From assembly GCF_002775205.1 (NCBI RefSeq), contig NC_036460.1, forward strand, positions 14,908,402 through 14,972,401: a stretch of DNA of 64,000 nt, in the 5' to 3' direction. Source of the stretch: Xiphophorus maculatus (lineage: Eukaryota > Chordata > Actinopteri > Cyprinodontiformes > Poeciliidae). The translations under genes and the position numbers were made by a program. Below the pieces are notes generated by a model. The model was not told the DNA's origin. It did no database searches and was given only the letters and a program-made list of their open reading frames with translations. The number at the start of each line of letters is the position of its first letter. Position 1 is the first letter of the stretch. Shown here one piece after another: positions 1-41,100 of this stretch.

Positions 1-1420
1 AGTCATTCATATGCTGATGACGGATCTGTGTTTCCATTGTTTGCTGCCATGTATCAGGAAAAGAGAGGTGATCTGTAAATTTCTCTCCTGCTCAAAATCA
101 AGTGGGGGTTTCTGTGCCGGAGGAGGCGTTTCTGTCAGCATGAGAGGAAAGAATTACGAGTGTTTTGTTAGCTATAACCCAAAGTGCACAGTTGAACCAG
201 TAAAAAGGTTTATTGTCACATTTATTTAAATATATCCTATTATTTTGTACATAACAAGCCAAGATGAACTGTCAGTTAAGTAATTAATCAGTGTTTGTGC
301 CAAAGTTATGCTCATCTTTCGGTGTTATTTCATTAATTCCACAGAAAGTTATTTCATGATGACATCTGTTTTGGTCAATACACCAGTTCATCCCACAGCA
401 AAGCTCCCTCACATGGTGTTCTCAGGCTTGCAAGCTTCTCCTCTTTTCCTCCAAATATAACAATGTTCTTTATGGCCAAACACTTAAATTATAGTTGCAT
501 CAGACCATATGCTGTATTATACAAGTATGTAAAGGATGAAACAGACCTTTGGTAGTTTGCAGTTTTCTTCTTTATTTGAAAACTGATCCAACCTGATTGT
601 GTTTGAGGCATTGCTTTAAAATATGCTTCCGTTTCACTCAAATGTTGCGAATTAACATGTTAGAAGCCCAAACATAACTATTTTGGCTTTCCCAAATTGC
701 CTGAAAGCATAGTAATGTCAGTGTAAGTAAACTAAATGTTTAGTTGGATTAAATGTAAAACAGTGATGCAAAACAGTTATATATCTTTTTACACAGTCTT
801 TGTAAATATCTGGTATCAGCTGTTTTTACAGAACAAAGAATATGCATCTCCAAAGGACTTTGAGTTGTCTCTTGTAGCTTTGAAGGTTTGGATGAAGAAT
901 GTTTTCCAAAAAAGTCTATCAAAACAAAAATTTGACATTAGCCTTCACAAATTAATTTTCTGCAAAAAGAAATTTGACAACCTAAGCCTTGTCAAGACGT
1001 TCTGTAGGGCAGAGCTCAAGATGCGGTGCATATAATCTAAACCCAGCTTCGAAGTTTGACTCAACTTGCATATCATATGTATTTTTTTTTAATCCCATTC
1101 ATTCTTCTGGCTCAGACATTCTTGCATCATGAATATAAGGTAAACAAATTATCTTCGCAGTAATTGGTAGACGATATGCAGAAGTTATTGTAAGAAATTA
1201 TAAACAGTATCTGAGATGTATAAATAAAGGCTCATCAGGAATGGAGAGACACCCTTAAACCTTCAAAAGCCAAAAGACAGTTGACATGTTTGCAAAATGT
1301 TACATTGGTTTTGCTCTTAACATGTGTCCTCCTATTTACAGGCATGTTTGTGGAAACTATTGGTAATATACAGTAAAAAAAAAATCTTTGAGTAGGAACC
1401 AGTAAGTTTATATTGTATGT

Positions 1421-1650
1421 ACACTGCTCAAAAAAATAAAGGGAACACTTAAACAACACAATATAACTCCAAGTAAATCAAACTTCTGTGTAATCAAACT
1501 GTCCACTTAGGAAGCAACACTGATTGACAATCAATTTCACCTGCTGTTGTGCAAATGGAACTTTGTACAGAACAAAGTATTCAATGAGAATATTTCTTTC
1601 ATTCAGATCTAGGATGTGTTATTTGAGTGTTCCCTTTATTATTTTTATAT
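1421..1650. mobile_element. Internally deleted Tc1/mariner MITE
   Basis: The left end, after a TA, reads CACTGCTCAAAAAAATAAAG and continues into GGGAACACTT. The right end shows the complementary GTGTTCCCTTTATT and then decays. These are the terminal inverted repeats of a very common fish Tc1-like family whose full copies are about 1.6 kb. This copy keeps roughly 110 bases from each end and no transposase. The family call rests on memory of the repeat. The right TIR is degenerate, so the exact boundary is uncertain by about 10 bases. Confidence 0.75.
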
Positions 1651-2275
1651 AGAAATAAGAGGTATATTCTGTGAAACACGTTTTCTTTAACATAGTTAAG
1701 GATTACACTGTCAATACATTCCTTCGAATGGTCAAATAACAATTTGCTGAATCATTTATAAAGTAGGTTCCCCCCGCCCCTTAAAAAAACAGCATGAAAT
1801 AGAAGCAGAGACAAAGAGATAATAAACTGAGGCCATGAAGGAAAAAATGTCGCAGTTTCTCCTTACTGCAGAGACCCTTCTGCAAATTTAAACCCTACAT
1901 AAATATTTATATATCAAAGGCCGCACTTGGGTTCAAAACCTGGCATTTTATTTCTGACTTTCACCATTTTGTGGATTTAATCATCACATCTGATATCCCT
2001 TATATTTTTGAGGACCTGCAAAACAGCCAGTAATTCAAATAAAAGAAAAATCTTTAGCGTATGACTTTTTAAGATAGGACAATTATTATTCATGCTGCAG
2101 AGACCTGGGAGCTACAATTTTAAATTGAGCTTAAAATAGCCCAGAGAGACATTAGTGGCTCTATGTGGTGTTTTCCCTTACATGTCTGCATGAGGGGGTG
2201 ACTGTGCACAGTTTTTATTTTCTGGAATCCTGCTAAAGATCAGTTATCTTTGATGTTTTGTTTTCTTGACTCTGC

Positions 2276-2319
2276 ATGTGTGTGTTGGCGTGTGTGGGTG
2301 TGTGTGTGCGTGTGTGTCT
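2276..2319. repeat. TG-rich microsatellite
   Basis: An interrupted TG/CA dinucleotide tract with occasional GGTG and GCG interruptions, inside the gramd1b intron. The complementary strand has Z-DNA potential, but nothing ties it to a gene signal. Confidence 0.85.
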
Positions 2320-3217
2320 AAAGCTGACTACTGCATCCTCAAAGTACCACAAAAGGACTGATAGGAAACCTAACACTACAGTCCATTCCTACAATGTTCA
2401 CAATGTAAGAACCATGAAAAATGCATTCTTGAAAGTAATATTTCATTAAGGAGGTCAGATGGATGCAGTGTTGTAATGCATGAATGCTTAGTTTGTCTGT
2501 CAAACTGTCCAGCAGTAACAGGAGGCTGGTCCACCGTGCCACGTGCAGCCAGAAATCTCTGCCTCAAGCCTGCCTCAACCATTAGCATGGTTAGCACACA
2601 GTTCCTCAACCCTATTAAGCTTTAAATGATGTGTAGTAAGTCAGGTGAAAATGGTGTTTGTTTTAGATCTGATTTTGGGTGAGAGATAGTATTGATTCAC
2701 TCTGATTTATAAAGTCCTCATTTTGATCTGCTTCTGGAGTAGATATCAGTCTGGTTAGGTATGTTTAACTTATAAAACAATGAGAGAAAATGGATGAAAA
2801 CATATAAATTTTGGAAGTTGAGAACAACAGTATTTTATATGACACCACTCACCCTTTTTTGGCACTGTCAATCTCAAATTTCCGACATATCATTCTCTGA
2901 GCACGTCTAGGGTTTGCAGCAGAGCAGAGACACACATAGAGTAAATCAGAGTCTGCAGCTCCTCCAAAGGGACGTTGGGCCTGCTGGCTACTATTCTGAT
3001 GAATGCTCTCTCTTCTCATCCTGTGACTTTTCGTTTCAAATGAAACCATGTATCCTTTCTTTCACTTCACAGTTATATGCTACTTTGAGTTGGCCTATCA
3101 ATGTTTTTAATTGTGAAAGGACAATTTATTTATAATGGTATGCATACTTTTTCTACAAAAAAAAGACAAAAAACAAACATTATATAAACAGATTTTTTTT
3201 GTCTTTTTGTTTTTCAG

Positions 3218-31195
<27,978 letters not shown>

Positions 31196-32369
31196 CACAC
31201 CACCACAAGGCCATGAGGGCGTGCCGTGCAATATAAGGACCTGTTTTGTTTGTCAAGACGTATGGAGGCAGCAGCAGGGCGGGACCAACGGTGAGCGGGT
31301 CCAAAGACACAGAGGAAAGGACAGTAGTAGTTTCTGGAGCACCCAGAGAGGGGAGTGTTGGAGGTATTCCCAACATCTCTGTGGCATCATGGGAAGACGC
31401 GAGACATTCTCGCTCTTTACACCAGTGGGAAACGTTTCCATTCAGCTCTTTTTATTTTCAAGTGCATCCTACTGTAAGCCATGTCAACAGGAGAGTCTCC
31501 GAGATAAAGAAGGAACCACTGCATGCATGTAGACAACAGTCCTCAGTGTCAATATGGTCCAGTTCCAGTCGATGTATGTCAGAAAAAAGACCAGAAAAGG
31601 AGAGACCCAGTCAAAGGACATGGGTGTCTTTTTGAGTCTTAAGCATCTCTTGACTGTTCCAAAAACAAAATCAGTCCCTCAAAGTCCGTGCTGTAGCGTC
31701 CCTTTAACTAATCTCTGGGTGATCTGAGCAGAGGTTCAACAAAACAACTGGTATTCTAGCCAGGAGGTCAGCTTTACTGATCGCTCTCCTTGTTTGAACC
31801 TGGTCCACATGGTTCCTGTCAGGGCTGGCTCCCTGTCAGGCCAGCCTGTCAAAATGTTACAAATCTGTGGATTGCTGAGAACCCAGTTTGTCTTATCAGC
31901 ATACAACAATCAGATCGTTACTAACCGCTACTTACAATTACGTCTCCTCGTCCTGATGAAGTGGAATGTATTAGTCCGTTAGGACTTGATCCGATTTTCA
32001 ACACAACTTAACATTTAAATTGGGGACTCTGCAGTCAGGCCAGTAGGGAGAACTGCATTCTTACGTGTTTTATTACTAAGCTGTGATGAAATTTCTTTAC
32101 AGATGTTTCAAATTGGAAAACATTCTATGAATATATTTGAAATATATAAGAATATTTCACTATTTAATATATATTTCAATATAAATATATATAAATACAT
32201 GACCTATATTTATTGTTAATTTATGTACATAGAGAAATTCTCAGAGCTCGAGACAAGTTAGAGTTTCTATTGAAAAGTGTTTTCTTCTACGAAATGCATG
32301 CCAGATATGTCTGTGACATGTCCAGTGTGCAAGTATGATTCTGCATTTGCGCGATTATATTCGCGCTCC

Positions 32370-32450
32370 TATGTGTGTGTGTGTGCGTGCGTGTGTGAGA
32401 GAAAGAGTGTGTGTGTGTGGGTGTCGTTGTGTGTGCTTACACATGTGTAC
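32370..32450. repeat. TG-rich microsatellite
   Basis: Interrupted TG repeat with CGTG and GAGA interruptions within the inferred gramd1b 3' UTR. Confidence 0.85.
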
Positions 32451-33232
32451 TGGAAAGTGTGACATTTTTACCATTCCACACTCGTATGTTTCTTACTTTT
32501 TCTCCTCTTCTGGCTCTCTGCAGCCAGACTGCCTTTATTTTATTTTGAATGCTAACGTCTTTTGGATAATGCCTTGCATTATTGTCCCACCGGGGTCCAG
32601 TTTACACTAGAAGAGTTTTGTTCCAAAGTGATGTATCCAGAATCTGAAAACAAAATGAACTCCTGCTTTTGCAAAAAGTGATTGGTTGTGGAAGTTAACA
32701 CATTTTTAAAAAAATATTTATTAGAAGAAGGTCCTAATTGAGTGAAGAAATTGATGATTTTCCTCATTTAAATGGATATGTAATATTTTGGATGAAAACC
32801 CTTCCTTCGCCCTCTGTAAGCAGCTCCATTGTCACCGCTCTGGTGGCTTGACCTCTCTTTGCTGAACAGGAATCTTTTGACATTTTGAGAAAAGCATTCC
32901 TTGTTTGAACCACTTCTACATCTGGAATTGCTAATAACTAGATAGTAATTTGGAAAGAAAATCGGAATCCTTCAAATCCTCTTTAAGTTTAAATTCTAAC
33001 TGATCAAAAACAACAAATGCATTAATGATGACACATCTCAAAATGCCAAACTATCCCTGTAATCCAGATTATTGTAATTTCCCTCTTCTTATTTCAAGTG
33101 TCTGTTTTGGGTGCAATAAAAGCATGAAAATAAACGTTACGCAACTAAACTGAACCAAAAGTAAAGAGCAGAATTGCACCATCACAGTTTCTCACATTGT
33201 GTTAAATGGAGTGTTCATCATGTATGTCATGT

Positions 33233-33234
33233 AC

Positions 33235-33268
<34 letters not shown>

Positions 33269-33285
33269 CATATATATATAAATAT
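33233..33285. repeat. TA-rich microsatellite
   Basis: Alternating TA with single-base interruptions (TGTA, TACA, TAAA) that make it partly self-complementary. Within the inferred gramd1b 3' UTR. Confidence 0.85.
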
Positions 33286-35425
33286 CTATATGTAAGAAAG
33301 GAGATGCATTGTAGAGCATCTTTGGAGAGTTTCTTAGCAAAGACCCCCGTACAGCACTTCCAAAAATGAAGAAAGAAAAGATTTCCTCATTAAACAGTGA
33401 AGCACTTTAAGGCCTTTTCAGGTAGAGAATAAAAATATATATATAATGGTTCTGTTTAGAGATGAATGTAGAGGAAATACTACACTGGTGATTTACAACT
33501 TTCAAACTCATTAGACGTTTTTTTTTTGGAAACTGAGATCTTTCCTAAACACATCCCGAATATGAAAAATATCAGATTTCTCTATGTTTTTAGGGTAAAG
33601 AAGGGAAAAGTGAATTCTGGATGCCCCGGCTCTGTGTTTTAATGGTGGGCATGGTGAAACTTGGAGAAAAGCTCCTGGACTGGATTTCTGCTATGCTTAA
33701 TGTAATTTTAAAAAGTCACAGAGTTATGATATCAGAGGAAAATCTAGAAGTTTGAATGTGAAATGTTGTTCCTTAGGGTTCACTTTTAAAATCCTGACTA
33801 CCACAATTAACAGAGAAGCTGTGCTTCATGTAAGTGATGGTGAAGGAACGTCATGTTTTTCCAAATAAAAATATGGCCAAGATGCTTTAAAGGTTTGTTT
33901 TTAAAGGGTATTTGAAGTGTTCATTTTACACAAGCAGGTGTTTTTCATTTAAAATTTAAAATATTGTCAGATAGGCATGGGCCGGGTTGTTGTCCTCGTG
34001 GTTTCGTAATCTTAATATCTGAGTTTTACAGTATTGTGGTATTTACATACAAAAAATTATTGTATAACATGAACTTTGTTTATTTATAGCAAAAAAGAAG
34101 CAATCATTCTTACTGCTGCTAAAATTATGTAGTTTATACTAATACTGTTGTAAAAATGTATTTTAATTTTGATAAGCAAAAAATATCCACCTGCTAAATT
34201 TAGGTGTATTTTTTAAGTAATACTTTCTTTTTTTTTTTTTTGCTGCTGCGCTCTTAATAGAGCAACATAAGGATAACAATCTGATATTAACTGGCTAGTT
34301 AGTGGGGCTCCCTGCTCCAGTACGGCCTGCACTGGTTGCTTTACAGAAACGGCACTTGCAGCTCGCAGATTGTAGCTTTTAAAACGTTCCTGTCAAAGGA
34401 ACGATGGGTGGAGCTCTTTGAGTTTTTACTCTGTGATTGTCTGCAACTTGAAATATTTCCAAGCAAATTGATGTTTCTTGTGAGTGAGGGAAAAATGAAG
34501 GACCCCTTCTTTGAGCCACCTAACCAGCAGTGCACAGCAACAGGTGGTGGAGGGTTCAGAGTTTTTTTCCAAGCAACTGGAGAAAATCTGATCACCCCAG
34601 CAATTTTTCTGGTATTTCCTGACTTTAAACTGCAGGAATGACTTAATGAAAAGGCTTTTAGCTGGTTTTATGACCTTGGTATAACTCAATACCTGTAACC
34701 GGTCCATGCCTATTCTCACAGCTTGATTTGGGTAAAACAAGTTGTCAGGATGTATTTCCAGCGTATCTACAGTTATGCAAAATTTGACTTGCACAAACAT
34801 AAGCAACAATCAATCCCTGTTTGCTTTCAGTCTCTCTTTTCTAGCTTGCACTCGCACAGTTAACCTGTGTTAAATGAATGATTGTATGGTTGCTCTTGCT
34901 GCTGTGTAACACAGATGGCCCGAGTGGGTTTTTTGTTTTGTTATTATTATTTTTTTTTATTATATCACTGATAAGAGATTGCGTGGTTCAGTGATTGCAC
35001 CCCGTTCGGCATGGCGAGTCTGCTGTGCTGAACATGCAGCACTGTGTTAACCCAACTGGAATCACGCGCCACCTCCTGAAAACGACCACTGATCAAAACT
35101 CCTGGCAAACACTCTTCTACAAGTGTGTCTTGAGATAACATGTTCTGCTGTATTTCTTTTTAAAAGCAATTCTACTGTATTTTTTTTATTATTATTCTAG
35201 AAGATGTTTTCATCTCTAGACTTTTAGTGAGATTTATACACAAGATGAGTATACTTTAAGTATATGTTGTGTATTTCTGCAGTGTGCACACAAACACACT
35301 GACAAAAGAATCCGGCCTGCGCTGCGCGCGGGTTTTGACTTGCTGATGATTTTTGCCTCATAGAAACCGAAAAAAAAAACCAGAAGTGGCTTTCTGGTTC
35401 ATGTGGAGTAGAAACTGGAAGTATG

Positions 35426-35453
35426 AATAAAGATTTTTAAAAACCCAAATAAA
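35426..35453 (+). terminator. gramd1b: Tandem polyadenylation signals for gramd1b
   Basis: Two AATAAA hexamers at 35426-35431 and 35448-35453, followed by a GT-rich region (TTGTGTTGCTGTTGTTTG) that fits a downstream element. This makes it the best candidate for the distal end of the transcript. Confidence 0.6.
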
Positions 35454-35460
35454 TTGTGTT

Positions 35461-36857
35461 GCTGTTGTTTGTTTGTTTGTTGGTTGGTTTTTGTTGTGGG
35501 TGGGAGGTTTCTATTTGGAGCTCTTTAGATTACAGGAAATTCAAGTGAATCGCAAAATTAAGCTGTACAAAACATGCACTGTGCATCATCTGAGGAGATT
35601 CTATAAAGAATAGAAAAGACAGATTGCATGGTCAATATGAAATATTCATCTGTCACTGCACTTTAGAATGAAAACTGATGGATAATTCATGGTATGTTCT
35701 GAAAGCACTGTTATTTTGGGAATTGACGCTTTTTATAATCTTCCCCACTGAAAATGAGCTTGTTGTTGTTACTTGTACTGCTGTTAACTTAAGTATTAAT
35801 TACTATGTAAATGTGTTGATTTTTTTTTTTTTTTTTGCATTTACTTAGATAGAAACAAGCTTTCAAACAGTTAAGATGGACACAAGATGTGCTACAGGAA
35901 AAAAATCTGTATCATTTTGAAACTTCATTATTATCAGAGCCATAAAGAGCCAGATTCAGTTAATTGGGATATTATTACATTTAAAATTTAAACATTAAAT
36001 TTAATGCAGTAACTCAACTCAGTCAGTCAAACACACTGGATAGGTCAATTACACACATGCTGATATTTCTAAGCCTTTTTTCAGAGTTTTTGCTTACAGC
36101 TAATGAAAACATGACATTTAGGATTAGAGTATCATACCAATAGAAACATATTTTAACATAAATGTGGGCTTGCTATAACTTTCTTTGAGCTACTTTTCAG
36201 ACAAACGTGCCTCATTAGAAAGCATATTCTGATTTACTGAATATAACATGCAGCAAAATAACACACTTCATTCCTTCAGTATTACATTGTACATGAATGT
36301 ATTCCACTTGGCTCACCAATGACGCAAATCAACAGCCTCTCCAATCTGTTTTACCTGACACATTTTACCCCAACAAGAATTGGAAATATATTGCTTTAAC
36401 ATAGTTTTGGAAGGTTGAGAAAGCAGATATAATGTTCAGATAAGGCGTCACCTACAATGCTCATAGTTTTATCACTTCTTTACAGAAATGTCTGACTCGA
36501 CACATGCAGGCAGCTGGAGCCTTTGCTGCACTTGGAGCACTTTGCTGAAGTGAAAACTAACATTATCGTATTTCCTCTCTTGTAATATGACTCGAATTTG
36601 ACACAAAGGATATCTCAATGGTGTTCAAGTTAATTGTGTGTGTCTGACTAATCATAAAATGTAATAATAGCAAGAGTCTAGCTGTTCTTTGAGCAGGTCT
36701 CTGTAAAACACAAAGAGCTGTTCAAGGAAAATGTGCAGAATAGGTAACATGATACAGACAGGGAGTCAATACAGTTAGTTATTAGCGTCACTGGCTCCTT
36801 TTTATCTACCTTATGGTATGTGTGTATACATAACTGATATATATATTTTTTTTATTT

Positions 36858-36942
<85 letters not shown>

Positions 36943-37500
36943 AATATATATTCTTATTATATAAGAAATAAGGATGTGGTCCTGAGTTCTCATGGTTTCC
37001 ATCGTCTGACATGGTAGATATTTGGAAATTACCATTCCTTCTGGGTGCTTGACTTGTCTGGCACTGAGTGTAAATTTATATTTGATATGATTGTCCCTTG
37101 AACATATTTACCTGACTATGAATGCATTATTTATGTTTTCAGGCAGAAAATGAACAAAATAACATCCAGGATTCGCTTAGAAATCTAGACATTCTTTCAT
37201 TGCTATCTGAATGTGTTCCAATTTCCTTTACGATATGGAGCAACCAGAGAGGGAATAGGTTAGAAAAATAACTTAATTACTATTTCAGTGAAAAATATAT
37301 CTGAATAATTTAAACAATGTCATGCAAGCAACACAAATCTGTCAAAATTGTTTCCTCGTGGTAGTCTAACTTGGCGCATCTCTGGTGTTTTTTTCTGCTG
37401 CTTCTGATGTTGTTTTTACCTTCATGTGAACACAAGAAATGTTTCCAGATCCCAGTGTTTTAATCATGGAAATATAACCATCCCCCTTGGAAGTCCATTA
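35461..37500. other. Intergenic gramd1b-dact3
   Basis: About 2 kb of AT-rich DNA with one long (TA)n tract at 36861-36940. I see no gene or recognisable transposon. Confidence 0.6.
36861..36940. repeat. Pure (TA)40 microsatellite
   Basis: Eighty bases of uninterrupted TA, extended by near-TA sequence on both sides. Likely length-polymorphic and prone to cruciform formation and assembly error. Confidence 0.95.
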
Positions 37501-37947
37501 GTCCTGGGATGGGTGAGGTCGACGCGTCACTGTAAGGAATCAAGGGGGATGGGACACTTCAGAGCTCAGCACCTCAGCCCAGCCTCCAGGATCCAATGAC
37601 TGCTGAAACTGATTTTACAAAAGTGGGTGGAGGGGGAGAAGCGGGACGACTCCCCCAATTTCCCTCAGTGGCCGCTCCGCCGAAGGCGGGGCTCCAGGGA
37701 TGCGTTTGACAGCTGCGAGTCAAAAAAAAAAAAAAAAATGTGCAGCTCAGAGAAGGTCGGAGGAACCATGCCGCTGCTCCAAGATAACCGCGCAGTCACG
37801 AGGAATGGGATGGAATTTGACCCTCTGTAGTTTGCGTTTGCTCTCCTAAAACTGTGCCAACCAACGACAAGAAAAAAGAAAAAAAAAAATCAAACCGGGT
37901 CAGATTTTTTTTTCCTGCACCTTATAGCGGATTTTTCTTTGGGTGAG
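37500..37947 (+). promoter_or_regulatory. dact3: dact3 promoter and 5' UTR region
   Basis: GC content rises sharply compared with the flanks, and an Sp1-type GC box (GGCGGGGC) lies at 37685-37692. Two A-runs (about 37722-37737 and 37881-37890) flank an upstream ORF (37738-37830). No TATA box is placed. The transcription start is not determinable from the sequence. Confidence 0.5.
37738..37830 (+). CDS. Candidate upstream ORF of dact3
   Basis: ATG followed by 29 more codons and TAG, 117 bases ahead of the dact3 start, with a second in-frame ATG at 37768. The peptide (MCSSEKVGGTMPLLQDNRAV at its start) is not recognised. If the mRNA begins upstream it could dampen dact3 translation; that is inference. 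Confidence 0.3.
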   Translation: MCSSEKVGGTMPLLQDNRAVTRNGMEFDPL

Positions 37948-38178
37948 ATGCAGCGTGCGCTCTCGTTTCCAGCAACCTTGGAGCGCAGTCGAACCAAGGA
38001 TCGCTTGGAGGCGAGTCTGGCCGGGCTGTGTGAGCTGGAGCTCCGCAGACAGAGGCAGGAGTGTCTTGTGCTGGGAGCGCTGGCTCTGGGAGAGCCTCCA
38101 GCCCAGGATGGCTCAAGAGGAGAGCTGGAATGCTTCAGCAGCTGGGGCCAGGAAAACTTGACGCTCAGGCGTCAGCTG
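37948..38178 (+). CDS. dact3: dact3 exon 1
   Basis: Seventy-seven codons from the ATG (GAG at -3 to -1) to a GTAAGA donor in phase 0. An in-frame TTG lies three codons upstream, but the ATG is the natural start and matches the short N-terminus of human DACT3 (M-x-R-A-x-SFP). It encodes the dimerisation/leucine-zipper part. Confidence 0.92.
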
Positions 38179-41100
38179 GTAAGAAGTTTCTACTGAGCGT
38201 CTTTTTTTACTGTTTGAATTCCCTTATCCCCAAACAGCATTAATTTACCCCTCTTTTAGTCATGTCATTTGTGAAGCTTACACACTTTTAAATATCTGAA
38301 AGCCTGCAGACAATCTCCATTGTGATCTGCTTGACCGTTGCATGGACTCTGCTGTTGGGCCAGCGCCTTTTGTACTGAGATGACCTCTAACTGCAAAAAA
38401 GTTACCCAACTTGATAAATAGGCTCTCTGTATGAAAGGCTGTAATGCGTTTCTGTGCTTTAGGTTGAGATTTATGCCTGTGGGTAGCGAAACCAGGGGGA
38501 GGAGCAGCCGCCGCTTGTGGCACAGACCCTCTATTTAATGGCCCTTTGTTCCCTCGTTGAAGACTTTTGTAGGTCTCACCCCTTAACAAGCTCTCATTTG
38601 TGCTTTCTGCACATCATAAAATAAGAAAATACGCGTCTACGCTCGTACGCTGCACGCTAAATTGTCTTTTAGAGTTTTTACTTCTTTTGAAGCAAAGCTT
38701 TTGTAAAGTTGCGCCTACCATTCTGTGACAATGCCAGGATTATAAGAATAGAAAACTGGGTTAATCAAGACAAGCAAAAGTTTAATTACGGGAGAAGAGC
38801 GTTTCCCACAGGAGACTTTACGCACCACCAAAGAGCCTCTTCTCTGTTTTATGTTTGGAGTTTTGGAGGATATTAAATAAACGTTGAATTGGTTTCAATA
38901 GCAAATGTACCCCTAAAATTGAAACACATCAGGGTAATAAATTTTGTAATTCCACAGTAAGCTGTCAAAGAATACCAAGTTACTTATGGGATTGCTGCTG
39001 TGTATATAAGTAAATGACGTCAGAAGAGGGAGAAAAATCAAGACAATTACCTTGTCAGTAAACAGTTTGGTGGAAAAGCAATTTTTGACAGATTTCAACA
39101 TACTCCAAAGCATTCGAGTTGCATATGAGCTGCAAAAGGTTTAAGGATAGGTGTTTAAGCAACAGTTTGACTGAGTGCCATGACGATTGCTACCATGCAT
39201 GACAACGTCTGCAAAAGATGTATGACAATAGTAATTTTGGTGCATGCATGGCGGGGCGAAGTGAAAGAATTAGGCTTGTTTCAAAGTCTGGCCAACGTTG
39301 TTGCTGCTCTGCAGGAAACATCTTAAAAATTTTAATGTCATCCTAATGGAATGCGCTGACCTTATTGCAGAGCTTTTACAACAGCTTGACTCTAAATGAT
39401 CCCTGAAGATCTTTGATAATGAGACATGTTCATCCCAGACTGCCCTCCTACACAAACCGCTTTGCTTGTGTTGTCAAATTTTCCTAAAATCCATGTTGTG
39501 TTCTCACATAGAGCTCAAACTTTTCTCTGCAGTTATGTAGAATATAAGTAAACACTTTTAAGGATTAAATCCTTAATCAACTTAAACATGAAAATCAAGA
39601 GAATAGGGAGGGTACATTTTAACAAGAGGAAAGATAAACTGAGCCTGACATGTTCTGCCAGTGGCAAGCTACAGTATATTCCAAGTGGGCTTCATTTATT
39701 TTAGTAGTGTTTATTGCCTAAATCTAAAAGCAATTTCTTTTTCTTTTAAAAATGAAGAACAAACCACTTGACTTTATGCACTGACAAAAAGGAATTCTGA
39801 AAGGCATTTAGTTCAAGCCATTGAAGTTGTTCACGTTTTATCAACCAGAATTATACCTGAACAATCTGATTAGAGTCTAAATGAAAATGTTGGTTCTCTT
39901 GAATAAGAGTTTCATTCGTCATGTGCGGTGTCCCTCAGAGAATGGCCCAGATTAGTCAGAGTTGTCAACTTCTGACTGAAAGTTGATGGGAGAAACAATT
40001 GTAGTTAGTGTTTAGCAAACAGTGGGATGACACTGTATTTTTGAATATACAATATGAAAATAGGCTTTGGTGTTAAAATGTTAAATTGAATATTTTAGTA
40101 TGTGTTAGGATCTCGGATTGTTTGAGTTTGATGTTGGATTTTGTCATTTTTTTGTATTCCTTAGTTTTTTCTATTAGTTTTGCCTTATTTTCACTTCGGT
40201 TCTCCCTTAGTGATTCTAGTTTATCATGTTTATTTGTTGTGTCTAGTTCTTCTCTGTCACTCTAGTATAATTGTTTCCTTAGTCTAGTTATTCTTTAGTG
40301 TTAGATTTATTTCCTGTTCCACTGTGTACTCTTCCTCGCCCCAATGCGCCACTTTCTCTCTCTTCCTCTCCTCAGTCTGTCAGCGCTCCCTCCACTCACA
40401 CCTGCAACCTGTTAGCTCATCAGCTTAGGTCTTTTGTTCAGCATTCAACCTCCCCAGTACTTAAGCACTTCATTCTTACTCACTACTTGCCAGATCCTCT
40501 CATCTACTTCTGTCACAAACATGCGTGTTCTCCTTGCGTCTCCCTGTTGTTCTCCTTCTATGGATTTGTTTTGGTTTGTGTTTTTGACTAGGCTCCCAGT
40601 GATTTTTGTAAGTTCTTAATTATCTTTTCATTAAATCTCCAAATCCATTTGCCACCTCTGTCTCTCCATTTGGGTCCAAGAACAACCACCACCACCACAT
40701 CATGACTGTACGTTATGAAGTTATTGCTTTATGGAAACTAATGCGATCTTTATAATTAGAAGTCAAGCATCTCCAGAGTTCCAGGAGAATTTATTTATAG
40801 AGTATGTTTAAAAAAACTATCTTACCCAAGGTGCTATAAAAATAAGAAAATGTAAAACCCAAGAAATAAAACAAATATGAAAAGAGTAGCAACAGCTCAA
40901 CTGACAATGTGCCTATTGCTACTGGGTAAATATGTACCTTTAAAAGATGCTTAAAAAACAGAAAACACAGATGACTGTCTAATAATTAAAGGTAATGTGT
41001 TCAAAAGTTTGGAAACCACAGCAGAAAAGCTCACCCTCCTTTAAGTTTCTGTCTAGTTTTTGAGACAACTGAAAGCAGCTGGTCTGCTGCTCTTGGGAAG

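Larger units (their letters stand above)
1..3217 (+). other. gramd1b: gramd1b upstream intron (5' part)
   Basis: No exon is recognisable here. The first visible gramd1b exon begins at 3218 with a split codon, so the exon carrying the usual start codon must lie upstream, probably outside the window. The stretch is AT-rich and holds a Tc1-derived MITE near 1421-1650 and a TG-rich microsatellite near 2276-2319. Open frames here (for example 736-1035) show no family resemblance and no convincing splice sites. Confidence 0.6.
31196..35460 (+). other. gramd1b: gramd1b 3' UTR (inferred)
   Basis: About 4.3 kb from the stop to a pair of AATAAA signals (35426 and 35448). An earlier AATAAA near 33115 could give a shorter form. 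The stretch contains TG-rich (32370-32450) and TA-rich (33233-33285) tracts and no coding features. Mammalian GRAMD1B also has a multi-kilobase 3' UTR. The end point is inferred from signals only. Confidence 0.55.

Noticed and set aside
736..1035. 99-codon open frame in the 5' intron
   Set aside because: No recognisable domain, AT-rich codon use, no splice context; chance frame.
36811..37035. Tyr/Ile repeat protein frame on the - strand
   Set aside because: It is the translated (TA)n microsatellite.
40298..40591. 97-codon frame with Cys/Ser/Pro
   Set aside because: Lies in a dispersed repeat-like pyrimidine-rich stretch and has no domain.
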